DNA of 64,000 bases from an uncultured Clostridia bacterium (GTDB taxonomy: Bacteria; Bacillota; Clostridia; Oscillospirales; Ruminococcaceae): NCBI GenBank assembly GCA_947628655.1, contig CANRAS010000002.1, forward strand, positions 1 through 64,000, written 5' to 3'. This document shows, one piece after another, positions 51,252 to 60,248 of the stretch. The notes below the pieces were generated by a model that ran no database searches, had not been told where the DNA came from, and saw only the letters and a list, made by a program, of their open reading frames with translations. Numbering within the stretch: position 1 is the stretch's first letter; the number at the start of each line of letters is the position of its first letter. A program made the position numbers and the translations under genes.

Positions 51252-51929
51252 ATGAAGCAACTGAAAGAAAAAGAATACGAGGAAATCCAGCAGTACCTCT
51301 ATAACAAGGCGCACGGGTACATTTGGACGCCGGACACGCTGGAACTTATATGCGGCAGCAATGATAACGAGCCGGAGCCGATTGGCAGACAGATCCTTGA
51401 AATGCTGGGCAGGGTGCGTAACGAGCATATCTCCCACATGACGAGCGACAAGCACAAAAAATATGTGATCCGCAGCCTTCGTAAAGGTGAAACCGATCTG
51501 CTGAAGGACTTCTTGTATGAAGCTATCTTCATACCGAAGGGTGCGGAGCCGCCAGCGCGGGACATCATCGAGAAACCGGAACTTCGTGTGTACACGGATG
51601 ATTTCGGTACCCAGAAAGGCGATAACTGCTTGGTCGCTGATTTCGGCGGCAAAGTGGTCGGAGCGGTCTGGACGAGAATCATGGACGATTATGGTCATGT
51701 AGATGATGAGACTCCGTCCTTCGCCATTTCGCTTTTTAAGGAATATCGCGGTCAGGGCATCGGCTCACAGCTTATGGTGAAGATGCTCGAACTACTGAAA
51801 TGGCAGGGCTATGAACGGGCATCCCTGGCGGTGCAGAAATCAAACTACGCCGTGAAGATGTATAAGAATGTCGGGTTCAAGACGGTCGATGAAAATGCCG
51901 AAGAATATATCATGGTGTGCGAGTTATAA
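51252..51929 (+). CDS. GNAT-family acetyltransferase
   Basis: 225 residues. The first ~65 residues (YEEIQQYLYNKAHGYIWTPD; ISHMTSDKHKKYVIRSLRKG) form an extra domain. The GNAT fold follows, with GDNCLVADFGGKVVGAVWTR, the acetyl-CoA motif EYRGQGIGSQLMVKMLELLK (R/Q-x-x-G-x-G) and ASLAVQKSNYAVKMYKNVGF. The acceptor substrate is unknown; the N-terminal extension is not typical of simple GNATs. Confidence 0.88.
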   Translation: MKQLKEKEYEEIQQYLYNKAHGYIWTPDTLELICGSNDNEPEPIGRQILEMLGRVRNEHISHMTSDKHKKYVIRSLRKGETDLLKDFLYEAIFIPKGAEPPARDIIEKPELRVYTDDFGTQKGDNCLVADFGGKVVGAVWTRIMDDYGHVDDETPSFAISLFKEYRGQGIGSQLMVKMLELLKWQGYERASLAVQKSNYAVKMYKNVGFKTVDENAEEYIMVCEL

Positions 51930-51944
51930 GGAGAGATTTGATAG

Positions 51945-52256
51945 ATGGCATCAAGCAAAGAATACCTGGATTTTATATTGGAGCAGCTTTCGGAACTGGA
52001 TGATGTGACCTATCGGGCGATGATGGGAGAATACATCATTTACTATCGCGGCAAGATTGTCGGCGGCATTTACGATGATCGCTTCCTCGTGAAGCCTACA
52101 AAGTCTGCTGTGGAGATGATGTCAAATGCGGATACAGAACTTCCGTATGATGGCGCAAAAGAGATGTTGCTTGTGGACGATGTGGATAATAAAGATTTTC
52201 TGCGGGAGCTTTTGGAAGCAATGTATGAGGAACTTCCTGCTCCGAAGAAGAGGTGA
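51945..52256 (+). CDS. TfoX/Sxy N-terminal domain protein
   Basis: 103 residues. SKEYLDFILEQLSELDDVTY, RAMMGEYIIYYRGKIVGGIY, DDRFLVKPTKSAVEMM is the TfoX N-terminal pattern. The C-terminal regulatory half of full TfoX is absent, as in many Firmicute members of unknown role. AAGGAGAG precedes ATG 51945. Confidence 0.88.
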   Translation: MASSKEYLDFILEQLSELDDVTYRAMMGEYIIYYRGKIVGGIYDDRFLVKPTKSAVEMMSNADTELPYDGAKEMLLVDDVDNKDFLRELLEAMYEELPAPKKR

Positions 52257-52263
52257 GAACAAT

Positions 52264-52713
52264 ATGAGCAGAACAGAAAATGTCGAACTGACGGTATTGT
52301 GTCTCATCACGGATGGAGACAGAATGCTCCTTCAGAACAGAATAAAGAATGACTGGCAGGGATATACGCTTCCGGGCGGTCACTTGGAACGGGGGGAATC
52401 TTTCGTTGACGCGGTGATTCGTGAGATGAAAGAAGAAACGGGACTGGACATAAAGAATCCTCAGCTTGTAGGCGTGAAGCAATTTCCAATTAAGGACGGA
52501 CGGTATGTTGTTCTTCTGTTTAAGGCTACCGAATATAGCGGGACGGTCGTGTCTTCCGATGAGGGGCAGATGGAATGGGTAGAAAGCAATCGCCTGTCGG
52601 AGATAAACACGGTCGATGATTTTGAGGACTTGATGCGTGTAATAAACGATCCGGCGCTGACGGAATTTCAGTACCTGGTCGATGGGGATACGTGGACAGT
52701 TTCAATAAAATAG
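52264..52713 (+). CDS. NUDIX hydrolase
   Basis: 149 residues from ATG 52264 (AGAGGTGAG upstream). The Nudix box GGHLERGESFVDAVIREMKE followed by ETGLD is complete, with catalytic Glu residues present. ELTVLCLITDGDRMLLQNR and WQGYTLPGG resemble 8-oxo-dGTP diphosphatase-like enzymes. It probably hydrolyses an oxidised or modified nucleoside triphosphate; substrate not determinable. Confidence 0.92.
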   Translation: MSRTENVELTVLCLITDGDRMLLQNRIKNDWQGYTLPGGHLERGESFVDAVIREMKEETGLDIKNPQLVGVKQFPIKDGRYVVLLFKATEYSGTVVSSDEGQMEWVESNRLSEINTVDDFEDLMRVINDPALTEFQYLVDGDTWTVSIK

Positions 52714-52730
52714 CCAGAGGAGATGATTGA

Positions 52731-53333
52731 TTGAGCGAATCGGAACTTTACAAAGAACTTGGAATACTGACGAAGAACAGGGACAAGTGGGCAGAGAGCA
52801 TACCGTATGTTTCTTCTCTCCTTGCACATGAATCCGTAAAGATACAGGCGAAGGCATTATGGCTGCTTGGTGAGATGGGGATGGAATATCCTCTGAAAGT
52901 GCAGGATGCAGTTCCGGAGATTGTTTCCTTCTGCGATAGCACAGAGCCTCTTTTAAGGGAAAGAGCGGTTAATGCTCTCGGAAGAATCGGTCGCGGCAAA
53001 TACAGTGTGATAGAGCCGTATTGGATGGACTTGTTCCGTTTTGCATCCGATGAGGAAGCCAAGGTACGCTTGAGTTTTATTTGGGCATCGGAAAATATCG
53101 CCACAAACACTCCCGACATTTATGAGAATCATATGTCGGTGTTTGAGGAATTGCTACATGATACGGATGACAAAGTGCGAATGGAAGCACCGGAAATATT
53201 CCGGGTTCTCGGAAAACGTAGACCGGAGTTTGTTAGACCGTTTGTGGAGCAACTCAAGCACATATCAGAAACTGATGATAATCGTGTTGTGAGAATCCAC
53301 AGCGCAGGCGCTATTAAGGCAACGATGTCATAG
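52731..53333 (+). CDS. HEAT-repeat protein
   Basis: 200 residues from TTG 52731 with AGAGGAGATGA upstream. Helical repeats: VSSLLAHESVKIQAKALWLL, CDSTEPLLRERAVNALGRIG, ASDEEAKVRLSFIWASENIA, HDTDDKVRMEAPEIFRVLGK and HISETDDNRVVRIHSAGAIK read as HEAT/ARM units. Such solenoids bind proteins or nucleic acids; no catalytic domain is attached. It is the last intact gene before the prophage right end. Confidence 0.8.
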   Translation: MSESELYKELGILTKNRDKWAESIPYVSSLLAHESVKIQAKALWLLGEMGMEYPLKVQDAVPEIVSFCDSTEPLLRERAVNALGRIGRGKYSVIEPYWMDLFRFASDEEAKVRLSFIWASENIATNTPDIYENHMSVFEELLHDTDDKVRMEAPEIFRVLGKRRPEFVRPFVEQLKHISETDDNRVVRIHSAGAIKATMS

Positions 53334-53366
53334 CAGGCAGATTTGTAGTTTCACGAGGAGAACGCA

Positions 53367-55121
53367 ATGTACGCACAGGCAGCGATAAAATCAAATACCT
53401 TACTCCGTAACGGTGCATACGGCATCGTTATGAGGGGTGTGCAAAAATGCACACGGGGGTGTTCATCGTTAAGGGGTAGAAAAAGGCTGCCGTTATGTTG
53501 TATCAAATTAGACACGGCAACAGACCCCGCCTGCGGTTCAGGCAACTTCCTGACTGAAACCTACCTGTCGCTAAGACGGCTTGAAAACGAGGTTTTGGAG
53601 ATTTTAACGAAAGATAACATTTCGTTCGACAGCGATATTATCAAAGTTTCGATAAAGCAGTTTTACGGCATTGAAATAAACGATTTTGCGGTAGCTGTCG
53701 CGAAAACCGCGCTTTGGATTGCGGAGTCGCAGATGATAGAACAAACGAAAAGTATTGTCAACGATAAGACATTGGAATTTCTCCCGCTGAAAACGAACCC
53801 GAATATAGTCGAGGGCAACGCCCTGCGCCTTGATTGGGAAAGCGTAGTGCCGAAGTCGGAACTGAATTATATCATCGGAAATCCGCCGTTTATCGGTGCG
53901 AGAAATGTTTCAAAAGAGCAAAAGCAAGAACTCTTTGACCTCTTCGGCGCAGACAGTAACGCTGGCTTGTTGGATTATGTTTCGGGTTGGTATATCAAAG
54001 CGACAAACTACATAGAGAATACCGATATAACCGCTGCTTTTGTGTCAACTAATTCTATTACACAAGGTGAACAAGTTGCAATATTGTGGAAACCGTTATT
54101 TGAGAAGAACATTTCTATAAATTTTGCATATAGAACCTTTGTCTGGGATAGCGAGTCAATAAAAAAAGCTCACGTTCATTGTGTAATTATTGGATTTTCA
54201 AATTGCCCGCCAACTAAGAAAATAATTTTTGATGACAAATTGCCTGTCGAAGTCGACAATATTAACGGATATTTGGTCAATGCTACAAATGTATTTATTG
54301 AAAGGCGAACAAATCCGATTTGTAATGTTCCAAAGATGTCAAAAGGCAATTACTATGCTAAGAGTAAGGGGTTGATTATCGAAAAAGAAGTTTACGATGA
54401 TTTCATAAAAAAAGAGCCCAAGGCTCAAAAGTATATCAAAAAACTTGTAGGCTCTAAGGAATATATAAATAGCCTTGATAGATACTGCTTGTGGTTGGTA
54501 GATGTTCCTCCCAACGAAATTCGCTCTATGCCTTTGGTAATGGAAAGAATAAAACAAGTTCAAGAAGAACGTCTTAAAAGCACCGATAAAGCAATGCAAA
54601 ACGTTCCTCCAACAAGGTTCAGAGAAACATACAATCCAGATAGATATATTATAGTTCCTGTTGTATCATCAGAACAACGGCAGTATATTCCTATGGGATT
54701 TTTAGATGGTAATACAATTTCAACTAATGGTAACTTAATTATCCCCGACGCCACATTATACCACTTCGGCGTATTAACTTCAAGCGTTCATATGGCGTGG
54801 GTGCGTACTGTATGTGGTAGACTTAAAAGCGATTATCGTTACTCCAAGGATATTGTCTACAACAACTTCCCATGGTGTACCCCGACCGCCGAACAGAAAG
54901 CCAAAATCGAGCAGACTGCGCAGGGTATTCTTGACGCGCGGGCGCAGTTCCCCGACAGTTCACTCGCCGATTTGTACGATGAACTCACGATGCCCCCTGC
55001 ACTCCGCACCGCCCACCGCGACAACGACAAAGCGGTCATGCAGGCATACGGCTTTAAGCCCACGATGACCGAACAGGAAATAGTCGCGGAGTTGATGAAG
55101 ATGTATCAGGAGATGACATAG
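53367..55121 (+). pseudogene. 5'-truncated MmeI-family type IIL restriction-modification gene
   Basis: The recognisable part starts at TDPACGSGNFLTETYLSLRR (methyltransferase motif I) and continues with IIGNPPFIGARNVSKEQKQE (motif IV, NPPF), the MmeI-type target-recognition region (LYHFGVLTSSVHMAWVRTVC; GRLKSDYRYSKDIVYNNFPW) and C-terminal LDARAQFPDSSLADLYDELT. The nuclease and helical spacer domains that normally precede motif I, about 300 residues, are absent; the 50 or so codons before it are prophage-end sequence. GAGGAG before ATG 53367 could allow a hybrid protein. Truncation by prophage insertion is the likely cause. Confidence 0.85.
53397..53521. other. prophage right end with motifs shared with the left end
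   Basis: Contains CATCGTTA (53423-53430), the perfect inverted repeat GTGTGCA-AAAA-TGCACAC (53437-53454), and three words shared with the left end at equal spacing: GTGTTCATCGTTAA (53459-53472 versus 12-25), TTGTATCAA (53498-53506 versus 51-59) and GGCAAC (53516-53521 versus 69-74). These are probably attachment-site or recombinase-binding sequences. The host MmeI coding frame is recognisable directly after. Confidence 0.6.
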
Positions 55122-55203
55122 GGCGATTTTGCGCAACATCGCCAATATCGCTTTTCAGTCACCGCCACACTTCGGGCAAATCCCCTCTTTCGCGCATAAA
55201 ATA

Positions 55204-56971
55204 CCGCCCCGCATATGCGGGGCGACACAATTAGAATTATACGCGAATAGCGGAAAAAAATTTCAATCCACGCCCCGCAAGCGCGGGGCGACTTGTGGTA
55301 GTCGGCATAACCCCGCCGACCAAAGGATTTCAATCCACGCCCCGCAAGCGCGGGGCGGCCGCGGCGTTTGTTGTGACAATCCAAATGACGATATTTCAAT
55401 CCACGCCCCGCAAGCGCGGGGCGACGGACGACGAAGAGGAGGCAGAAGACAATGGAAATATTTCAATCCACGCCCCGCAAGCGCGGGGCGACCAAGGCGC
55501 GGAAAGAGTTTGCAAACTATATCCGCAATTTCAATCCACGCCCCGCAAGCGCGGGGCGACTTTAAAAAATGATATTCCGCGCCTGCTTGCCGTATTTCAA
55601 TCCACGCCCCGCAAGCGCGGGGCGACGTGTCGGCGGGTACGCGGGCAGACACTGCGACGGATTTCAATCCACGCCCCGCAAGCGCGGGGCGACCCGTGCG
55701 CCGACCTGCCTGTCCGTTTTCAAACCATTTCAATCCACGCCCCGCAAGCGCGGGGCGACGAGCGGTCACCCGCTCTTTTTTTATCCCCAAACAGCCATTT
55801 CAATCCACGCCCCGCAAGCGCGGGGCGACCAACAAAATGACCCCAAAATCCAAGAACTAGCAATTTCAATCCACGCCCCGCAAGCGCGGGGCGACTTGTG
55901 TTAAAATTGTAATATAAATAAAAATGAAAGATTTCAATCCACGCCCCGCAAGCGCGGGGCGACCCTATAGTTATCATTACTCCTCTATCGTCCATAATTA
56001 TTTCAATCCACGCCCCGCAAGCGCGGGGCGACTTCTCTTTTTGTCAAGTGTTGAGGTGCTTTTTTATATTTCAATCCACGCCCCGCAAGCGCGGGGCGAC
56101 AAAGCGACAGCATTATAATTAACGATATTAAGATTATTTCAATCCACGCCCCGCAAGCGCGGGGCGACTCGGATACCCGTAGAAATCGTCAAGCCCTACG
56201 GGATTTCAATCCACGCCCCGCAAGCGCGGGGCGACTGATGCCGTCCTCGGAATTTCGCGCCAAAACGACATTTCAATCCATGCCCCGCAAGCGCGGGGCG
56301 ACAGGTAGACAAGAATTAAAAGATTTTTACCTCTGGAATTTCAATCCACGCCCCGCAAGCGCGGGGCGACCGCAAACAACAGGAGGTAAAAACAATGGAA
56401 AATATTTCAATCCACGCCCCGCAAGCGCGGGGCGACTCGGGAGAATTTCGTCGGTCTGATTTCCGAGTTTTATTTCAATCCACGCCCCGCAAGCGCGGGG
56501 CGACCCGCGCAGGAACGTAACCCACCAACGCTTAATAATTTCAATCCACGCCCCGCAAGCGCGGGGCGACTCATCACAACCGCCGTACTTGTTGTAGATA
56601 GGCTATTTCAATCCACGCCCCGCAAGCGCGGGGCGACGCGAGGTAACGGACGAAATAATCAAGTCCAGAGATTTCAATCCACGCCCCGCAAGCGCGGGGC
56701 GACGGTAGACGAGAATTAAAAGGTTTTTACCTCTGGAATTTCAATCCACGCCCCGCAAGCGCGGGGCGACTGCCGCCCTGCAGGGAATGGGTTCGGGTGC
56801 GGAGAATTTCAATCCACGCCCCGCAAGCGCGGGGCGACAGCCGACCGCGCGGGTAACTTGTGCGGGAGTTTAATTTCAATCCACGCCCCGCAAGCGCGGG
56901 GCGACGACGACAACGGTAATGTAATTCGCGGGAACAAGATTTCAATCCACGCCCCGCAAGCGCGGGGCGAC
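55204..56971 (-). CRISPR. type I-C CRISPR array, 26 repeats plus a degenerate end repeat
   Basis: Twenty-six 33-base repeats (plus strand ATTTCAATCCACGCCCCGCA, then AGCGCGGGGCGAC) run from 55260-55292 to 56939-56971, with 25 spacers of 33-37 bases. Transcription is expected on the minus strand, away from cas2, where the repeat starts GTCGCCCCGCGCTTGCGGGG and ends GTGGATTGAAAT, the I-C form. Variants: 55327-55359 ends GGC instead of GAC, and 56270-56302 has CCATGCC for CCACGCC. A degenerate stem (CGCCCCGC-ATAT-GCGGGGCG) at 55204-55226 marks the leader-distal end. Spacers at 56303-56337 and 56704-56737 are almost identical. Confidence 0.98.
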
Positions 56972-57139
56972 TGCAAATTTCACGGAAATTGACGGGCAAT
57001 AACCCGCAAAAACTGTGAAATTTGAACTAAAAATTTCGCGAAAGCTAAAATTATTCGCAAAAAAATAATTTTCGCGGCGATTTTTCGCCGAGAATTTGGT
57101 GCGAATGCCGCGCGGTTTTATGTGTGCTTGCGGTTCGCA
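56972..57139 (-). promoter_or_regulatory. CRISPR leader
   Basis: AT-rich non-coding stretch between cas2 and the first (leader-proximal) repeat, with poly-A/T runs, the small palindrome GGGCAATAACCC near 56995 and the GCGAAAATTATTTTTTTGCG-type palindrome near 57050. Its location and composition fit a leader with promoter and spacer-integration signals. Confidence 0.75.
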
Positions 57140-57430
57140 CTAGAGCAATAACGGCTTGTCCATTTCAGGAGCGGATTTCGCTCCGTAATGTTCCGTTTTC
57201 GCTTTTTGGGGATCTCCCAAGTAATATATTCTAAGTGAATCAACATCAGCGTCAATTTCACTTAAAAGCTTTTGTTTGAGAACTCTGCATTGCGCAGGGT
57301 CTACTATGCACTCGAACACGGAATTTTGTACTCTTACGCCGTAATTCACACAGCACTTTGCGACTTTCCTCAAACGCTTTTTGCCGTCGGCATTTTCCGT
57401 GTTCACATCGTAGGTTATTAAAATCAACAT
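57140..57430 (-). CDS. cas2: Cas2
   Basis: 96 residues. LILITYDVNTENADGKKRLR (metal-binding Asp after the first strand), CCVNYGVRVQNSVFECIVDP and SLRIYYLGDPQKAK are typical of Cas2 of I-C systems. It forms the integration complex with Cas1. It is separated from cas1 by 183 bases that contain their own promoter, unlike the usual tight coupling. Confidence 0.97.
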   Translation of the reverse strand: MLILITYDVNTENADGKKRLRKVAKCCVNYGVRVQNSVFECIVDPAQCRVLKQKLLSEIDADVDSLRIYYLGDPQKAKTEHYGAKSAPEMDKPLLL

Positions 57431-57575
57431 ATTGTTTTCCGTTCAAATCGTACTTTCAGCAAAACACATCGAAATCCATTTTCTTTATTATAACACAAAG
57501 AGACTTTGCCCCACACCAATATTATGTTTCTTTGAAGTATACCGTTTATCCTGTTAAAGATATTACGTTTACTTT

Positions 57576-57604
57576 ATTATAACACAATAAAAGTTATTTG
57601 TCAA
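57576..57604 (-). promoter_or_regulatory. minus-strand promoter upstream of cas2
   Basis: On the minus strand TTGACA (57604-57599) and TATAAT (57581-57576) are spaced by 17 bp, a full consensus promoter between cas1 and cas2. The -10 region word TTGTGTTATAATAAAG recurs exactly at 57498-57483, nearer cas2, without a good -35. Confidence 0.8.
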
Positions 57605-57613
57605 CGAATATTT

Positions 57614-58645
57614 TTACTTCCACAAAAACGGCGGGTACTCGTCCAAATCGCCGCGCAGATAGCGGGCAAGCAAGAGCGCCTGCGCATACGGCACTAATCC
57701 CCATTGAACCTTTTCTTTCAAGAACGGGTGAGTGATTTCATCGTCTTTGCGAAGTTGCCAGCTGCGTAAAAACTCCCGTCTCCCGTCGTCGGTCAACAGC
57801 ACAGCGCCGTCCTCTTGTTCTATAAAAGAATTTTTTGAAATTATTTTCTTGTTAATGCAGGTAAGCACAAACCTGTCGCACAACGGCGCACGAAATTCCT
57901 CAAGTAAATCAAGCGCCAGCGAGCGCCTGCCCGAACGGTCGCTATGCAGAAAGCCGACATACGGGTCAAGTCCGACGGATTCCAGCGCGGAACAGCACAT
58001 ACTCGTGCAGAGCGAATATGCGAACGAGAGCATTGCGTTTACTTTGTCAAGCGGAGGTCGGCGGCTCCTTACCGTGAACGCAAAATCTTCTTTCTGCTGT
58101 AAAATCATATCATCGAAAACCGAAAAATATACCGTCGCGCCCTCGCCCTCAATTCCTCGCAAAGCCCCCTCGTCGGCGGCTGTCAAAGCGCTTTCCGACG
58201 CTTTTTTCAAGCACAGGGACTTTTGCTCGAACACGTCCGTGTCAACTCTCGCGGCATGGTCGCGCAGGGTTCTTTCAAGCGTCCAACGGCTGTTGTATAA
58301 TTTCGCGGCGATCATATTTTTCGCTATTGATAAACTCTTCTCGGAATTGTCCGCTGTACGGTATTGTTCACGGCGAAGAAGAACATTACCCGTAAGTTCG
58401 CCCTCAACTCTCGCGAGAAATTTTCCCGAACGCGAAAAGAATATAAGTTCGCGATTTTCCGAGGCGCATTTGCCCATAAGCGCGGGCGACGCTCCCGCCG
58501 CGCCGAACGCCATTATTCTCTCCAGATTATGGAGCGGGAAACGCGCGATTTCATTGTAGTTTTCCGATACCACAACATTCTCGCCGTCCAGCGACAAATA
58601 GCGTTCGGACGTTGTGATATAGAGCGTATTTAACAGCTTTTTCAT
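57614..58645 (-). CDS. cas1: Cas1 integrase, type I-C
   Basis: 343 residues. The metal-binding residues can be placed: Glu166 in ALRGIEGEGATVYF, His234 in VGFLHSDRSGRRSL, and Asp246/Glu249 in ALDLLEEFR. The N-terminal beta domain starts LLNTLYITTSERYLSLDGEN. It catalyses spacer integration with Cas2, assisted by Cas4. The start overlaps the cas4 stop by four bases. Confidence 0.98.
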   Translation of the reverse strand: MKKLLNTLYITTSERYLSLDGENVVVSENYNEIARFPLHNLERIMAFGAAGASPALMGKCASENRELIFFSRSGKFLARVEGELTGNVLLRREQYRTADNSEKSLSIAKNMIAAKLYNSRWTLERTLRDHAARVDTDVFEQKSLCLKKASESALTAADEGALRGIEGEGATVYFSVFDDMILQQKEDFAFTVRSRRPPLDKVNAMLSFAYSLCTSMCCSALESVGLDPYVGFLHSDRSGRRSLALDLLEEFRAPLCDRFVLTCINKKIISKNSFIEQEDGAVLLTDDGRREFLRSWQLRKDDEITHPFLKEKVQWGLVPYAQALLLARYLRGDLDEYPPFLWK

Positions 58646-59307
58646 TCGTCCTCCTCAAACGCGCTTTTGATATATTCGGCGGCGGAACGCGCCTTTTCAA
58701 GCGACGGCAAACAGATGTTTTTCAGCGAACAGGCGTTGCAGGATTTTGTTCGTTTTACTTTCGGCGTATAACCGCGGTCATACAGTTCGCGCATTTCCGA
58801 GAGCATTTTCTTCGTTGAACTTCTAAGTTCGTCGTCAATAACCACTCGTTCTCGGCGGCGGGGTTCGCCGTAGAAAATATATCCCTCGCCGATAGAACAG
58901 CACAGCATTTCTTCAAGGCACAAAACCTGTGCGCACAGTTGGGCGCGGTCGCAGTCGTCGGGCTTTGGCTTGCCGCGCTTGTACTCAACGGGCGCGGCGC
59001 GGAATTTCCCTCCGAGTTTCGGAATGTAAACGCCGCCCGTTTCATCAAGCGTAAATTCCACAACGTCACATTCACCGCTTATCCCGAACTCCCGCGACAT
59101 TATTCTCATTCCGCGAACGGTGATAAAATCCCCGCGCTTTTCGCGAAATTCCGCGTCGTGAGCGTTCTCGTGCATAATTTTGCCGTCGGCTGTTCGGAAA
59201 TTTTCTTCCCACTGCCCCTCAATATGTATCAAAGCCCATTGTCTGCGGCAAAACGCAAAGTGCTGTATGCCCGAAAGCATTAAAAAATCGTCCTCCGAAT
59301 ACATCAT
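58642..59307 (-). CDS. cas4: Cas4 nuclease, type I-C
   Basis: 221 residues. The iron-sulfur ligands are Cys20 in IQHFAFCRRQWALIH and C-x2-C-x5-C in SCNACSLKNIC near residue 195. The RecB-type nuclease core shows SGECDVVEFTLDE and APVEYKRGKPK (E-x-K). It selects and trims prespacers with the correct PAM. It overlaps cas7 and cas1 by four bases each. Confidence 0.97.
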   Translation of the reverse strand: MMYSEDDFLMLSGIQHFAFCRRQWALIHIEGQWEENFRTADGKIMHENAHDAEFREKRGDFITVRGMRIMSREFGISGECDVVEFTLDETGGVYIPKLGGKFRAAPVEYKRGKPKPDDCDRAQLCAQVLCLEEMLCCSIGEGYIFYGEPRRRERVVIDDELRSSTKKMLSEMRELYDRGYTPKVKRTKSCNACSLKNICLPSLEKARSAAEYIKSAFEEDE

Positions 59308-60245
59308 ATCAAGTCAATGATTTCGGGTTTAACGCCCGTGTCCTCAACGGTTATTTCGTAATCGTCAAAGCAAGTCGGCTGTTTTATCCCGTCTTTCAGT
59401 CTGATTTTTACAGAACGATGTATTTTCGCGGAGCTTACGCTCGGTGTTCGGCAGTCGTGTTCCCACCAGTAAACCCGGCAGACCTCCATGCTCCCTTCGG
59501 GACGGGCAGACGACGCGTCGTTCTCGAAAAGCGTTGTCAGCGCGTCTTTGATTTTATCAGCGTCCTCTGCGGAAAATCCCGTTTTATCGGCAAGCTGGCA
59601 GTTGATACTTCCGTTTATAACATATAATCCGAACGCGACGCGGTGTTTTTCGCCCATTGTATCCGGACCCTTTTTGTCACCGCTTTCGTTGCTGGTGCTT
59701 TTCGTGATTTTGGTTGTTATTACGTCAACACTATTTACGCTGAAAACAGGCTGAATTGAAACAGGTCCGCGAACGCCTATAGATACAGAACCGCTGTCAT
59801 TGTCTTTGTTTTCAGTATTGCTGTTTTTGGTTTGACTTTTCTGTTTCAAAGCAAATACTTGCCCGAAACTGCGAACATCAATCCACTTTTCGCAAGCCGC
59901 TTTTTGAAACTCATCTTCTAGGTCAATTCTGGATTTTTTACTTTCTTCCTTTTTCTTCTTGTTATTCAGCAAGCTGTAAATATTTTTAAGTTCAGCTACG
60001 CTATCGACACGGGAATGAATACTGTCGAACTTATCATCAGGCTTGCGGTAATCATCAGACACAACTAAGATTTCCTCGCCCATATCCTGAAGTCTGTTGC
60101 GTATCTTGCGCTTAATGCAAACGTCGGAAATTTCTCCAAGTCCCGTTATGCTTTCGCGCGGGCGGTTTCCGTTCAGCGGGTCGCCGTTGGGGTTTGCGTT
60201 TGTCGCGGTGACAAGCACCGTAAAGTCAATTTTGTGTTCAAGCAT
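59304..60245 (-). CDS. cas7: Cas7 (Csd2) backbone subunit
   Basis: 313 residues. IDFTVLVTATNANPNGDPLN, ISDVCIKRKIRNRLQDMG, VRSFGQVFALK and GVRGPVSIQPVFSVNSVDVI are I-C Cas7 signatures. A low-complexity charged stretch (NNKKKKEESKKSRIDLEDEF) and a Ser/Asn-rich loop are inserted before and within the core. Several copies bind the crRNA along its length. AGGAGG precedes the start, three bases after the cas8c stop. Confidence 0.96.
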   Translation of the reverse strand: MLEHKIDFTVLVTATNANPNGDPLNGNRPRESITGLGEISDVCIKRKIRNRLQDMGEEILVVSDDYRKPDDKFDSIHSRVDSVAELKNIYSLLNNKKKKEESKKSRIDLEDEFQKAACEKWIDVRSFGQVFALKQKSQTKNSNTENKDNDSGSVSIGVRGPVSIQPVFSVNSVDVITTKITKSTSNESGDKKGPDTMGEKHRVAFGLYVINGSINCQLADKTGFSAEDADKIKDALTTLFENDASSARPEGSMEVCRVYWWEHDCRTPSVSSAKIHRSVKIRLKDGIKQPTCFDDYEITVEDTGVKPEIIDLI

Positions 60246-60248
60246 TTT

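Larger units (their letters stand above)
1..53521. mobile_element. integrated siphophage-like prophage with defence cargo at both ends
   Basis: A near-complete set of phage genes (replication, terminase, portal, protease, capsid, tail, holin, lysin) is followed by two large serine recombinases, the probable integration enzymes. The right boundary is inferred from the point where a MmeI-family gene becomes recognisable at its SAM-binding motif (about 53521). The left boundary is at or before the window start. No tyrosine integrase and no clear CI-type repressor was found. The exact crossover bases cannot be fixed without an unoccupied relative. Confidence 0.75.

Noticed and set aside
53367-53520. 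N-terminal ~50 codons of the MmeI-like open frame as a genuine domain
   Set aside because: They translate the palindromic prophage end (GTGTGCA/TGCACAC) and match no part of the MmeI family; retained only as a possible hybrid start.
55129-56459. Open frames rich in ISIHAPQARGD or NPRPASAGR on the plus strand and RPALAGRGLK on the minus strand
   Set aside because: They are translations of the CRISPR repeats in different frames and not genes.
55293-56938. Spacers targeting this prophage
   Set aside because: By eye no spacer matched the prophage sequence; a full similarity search could not be run, so only the absence of obvious matches is stated.
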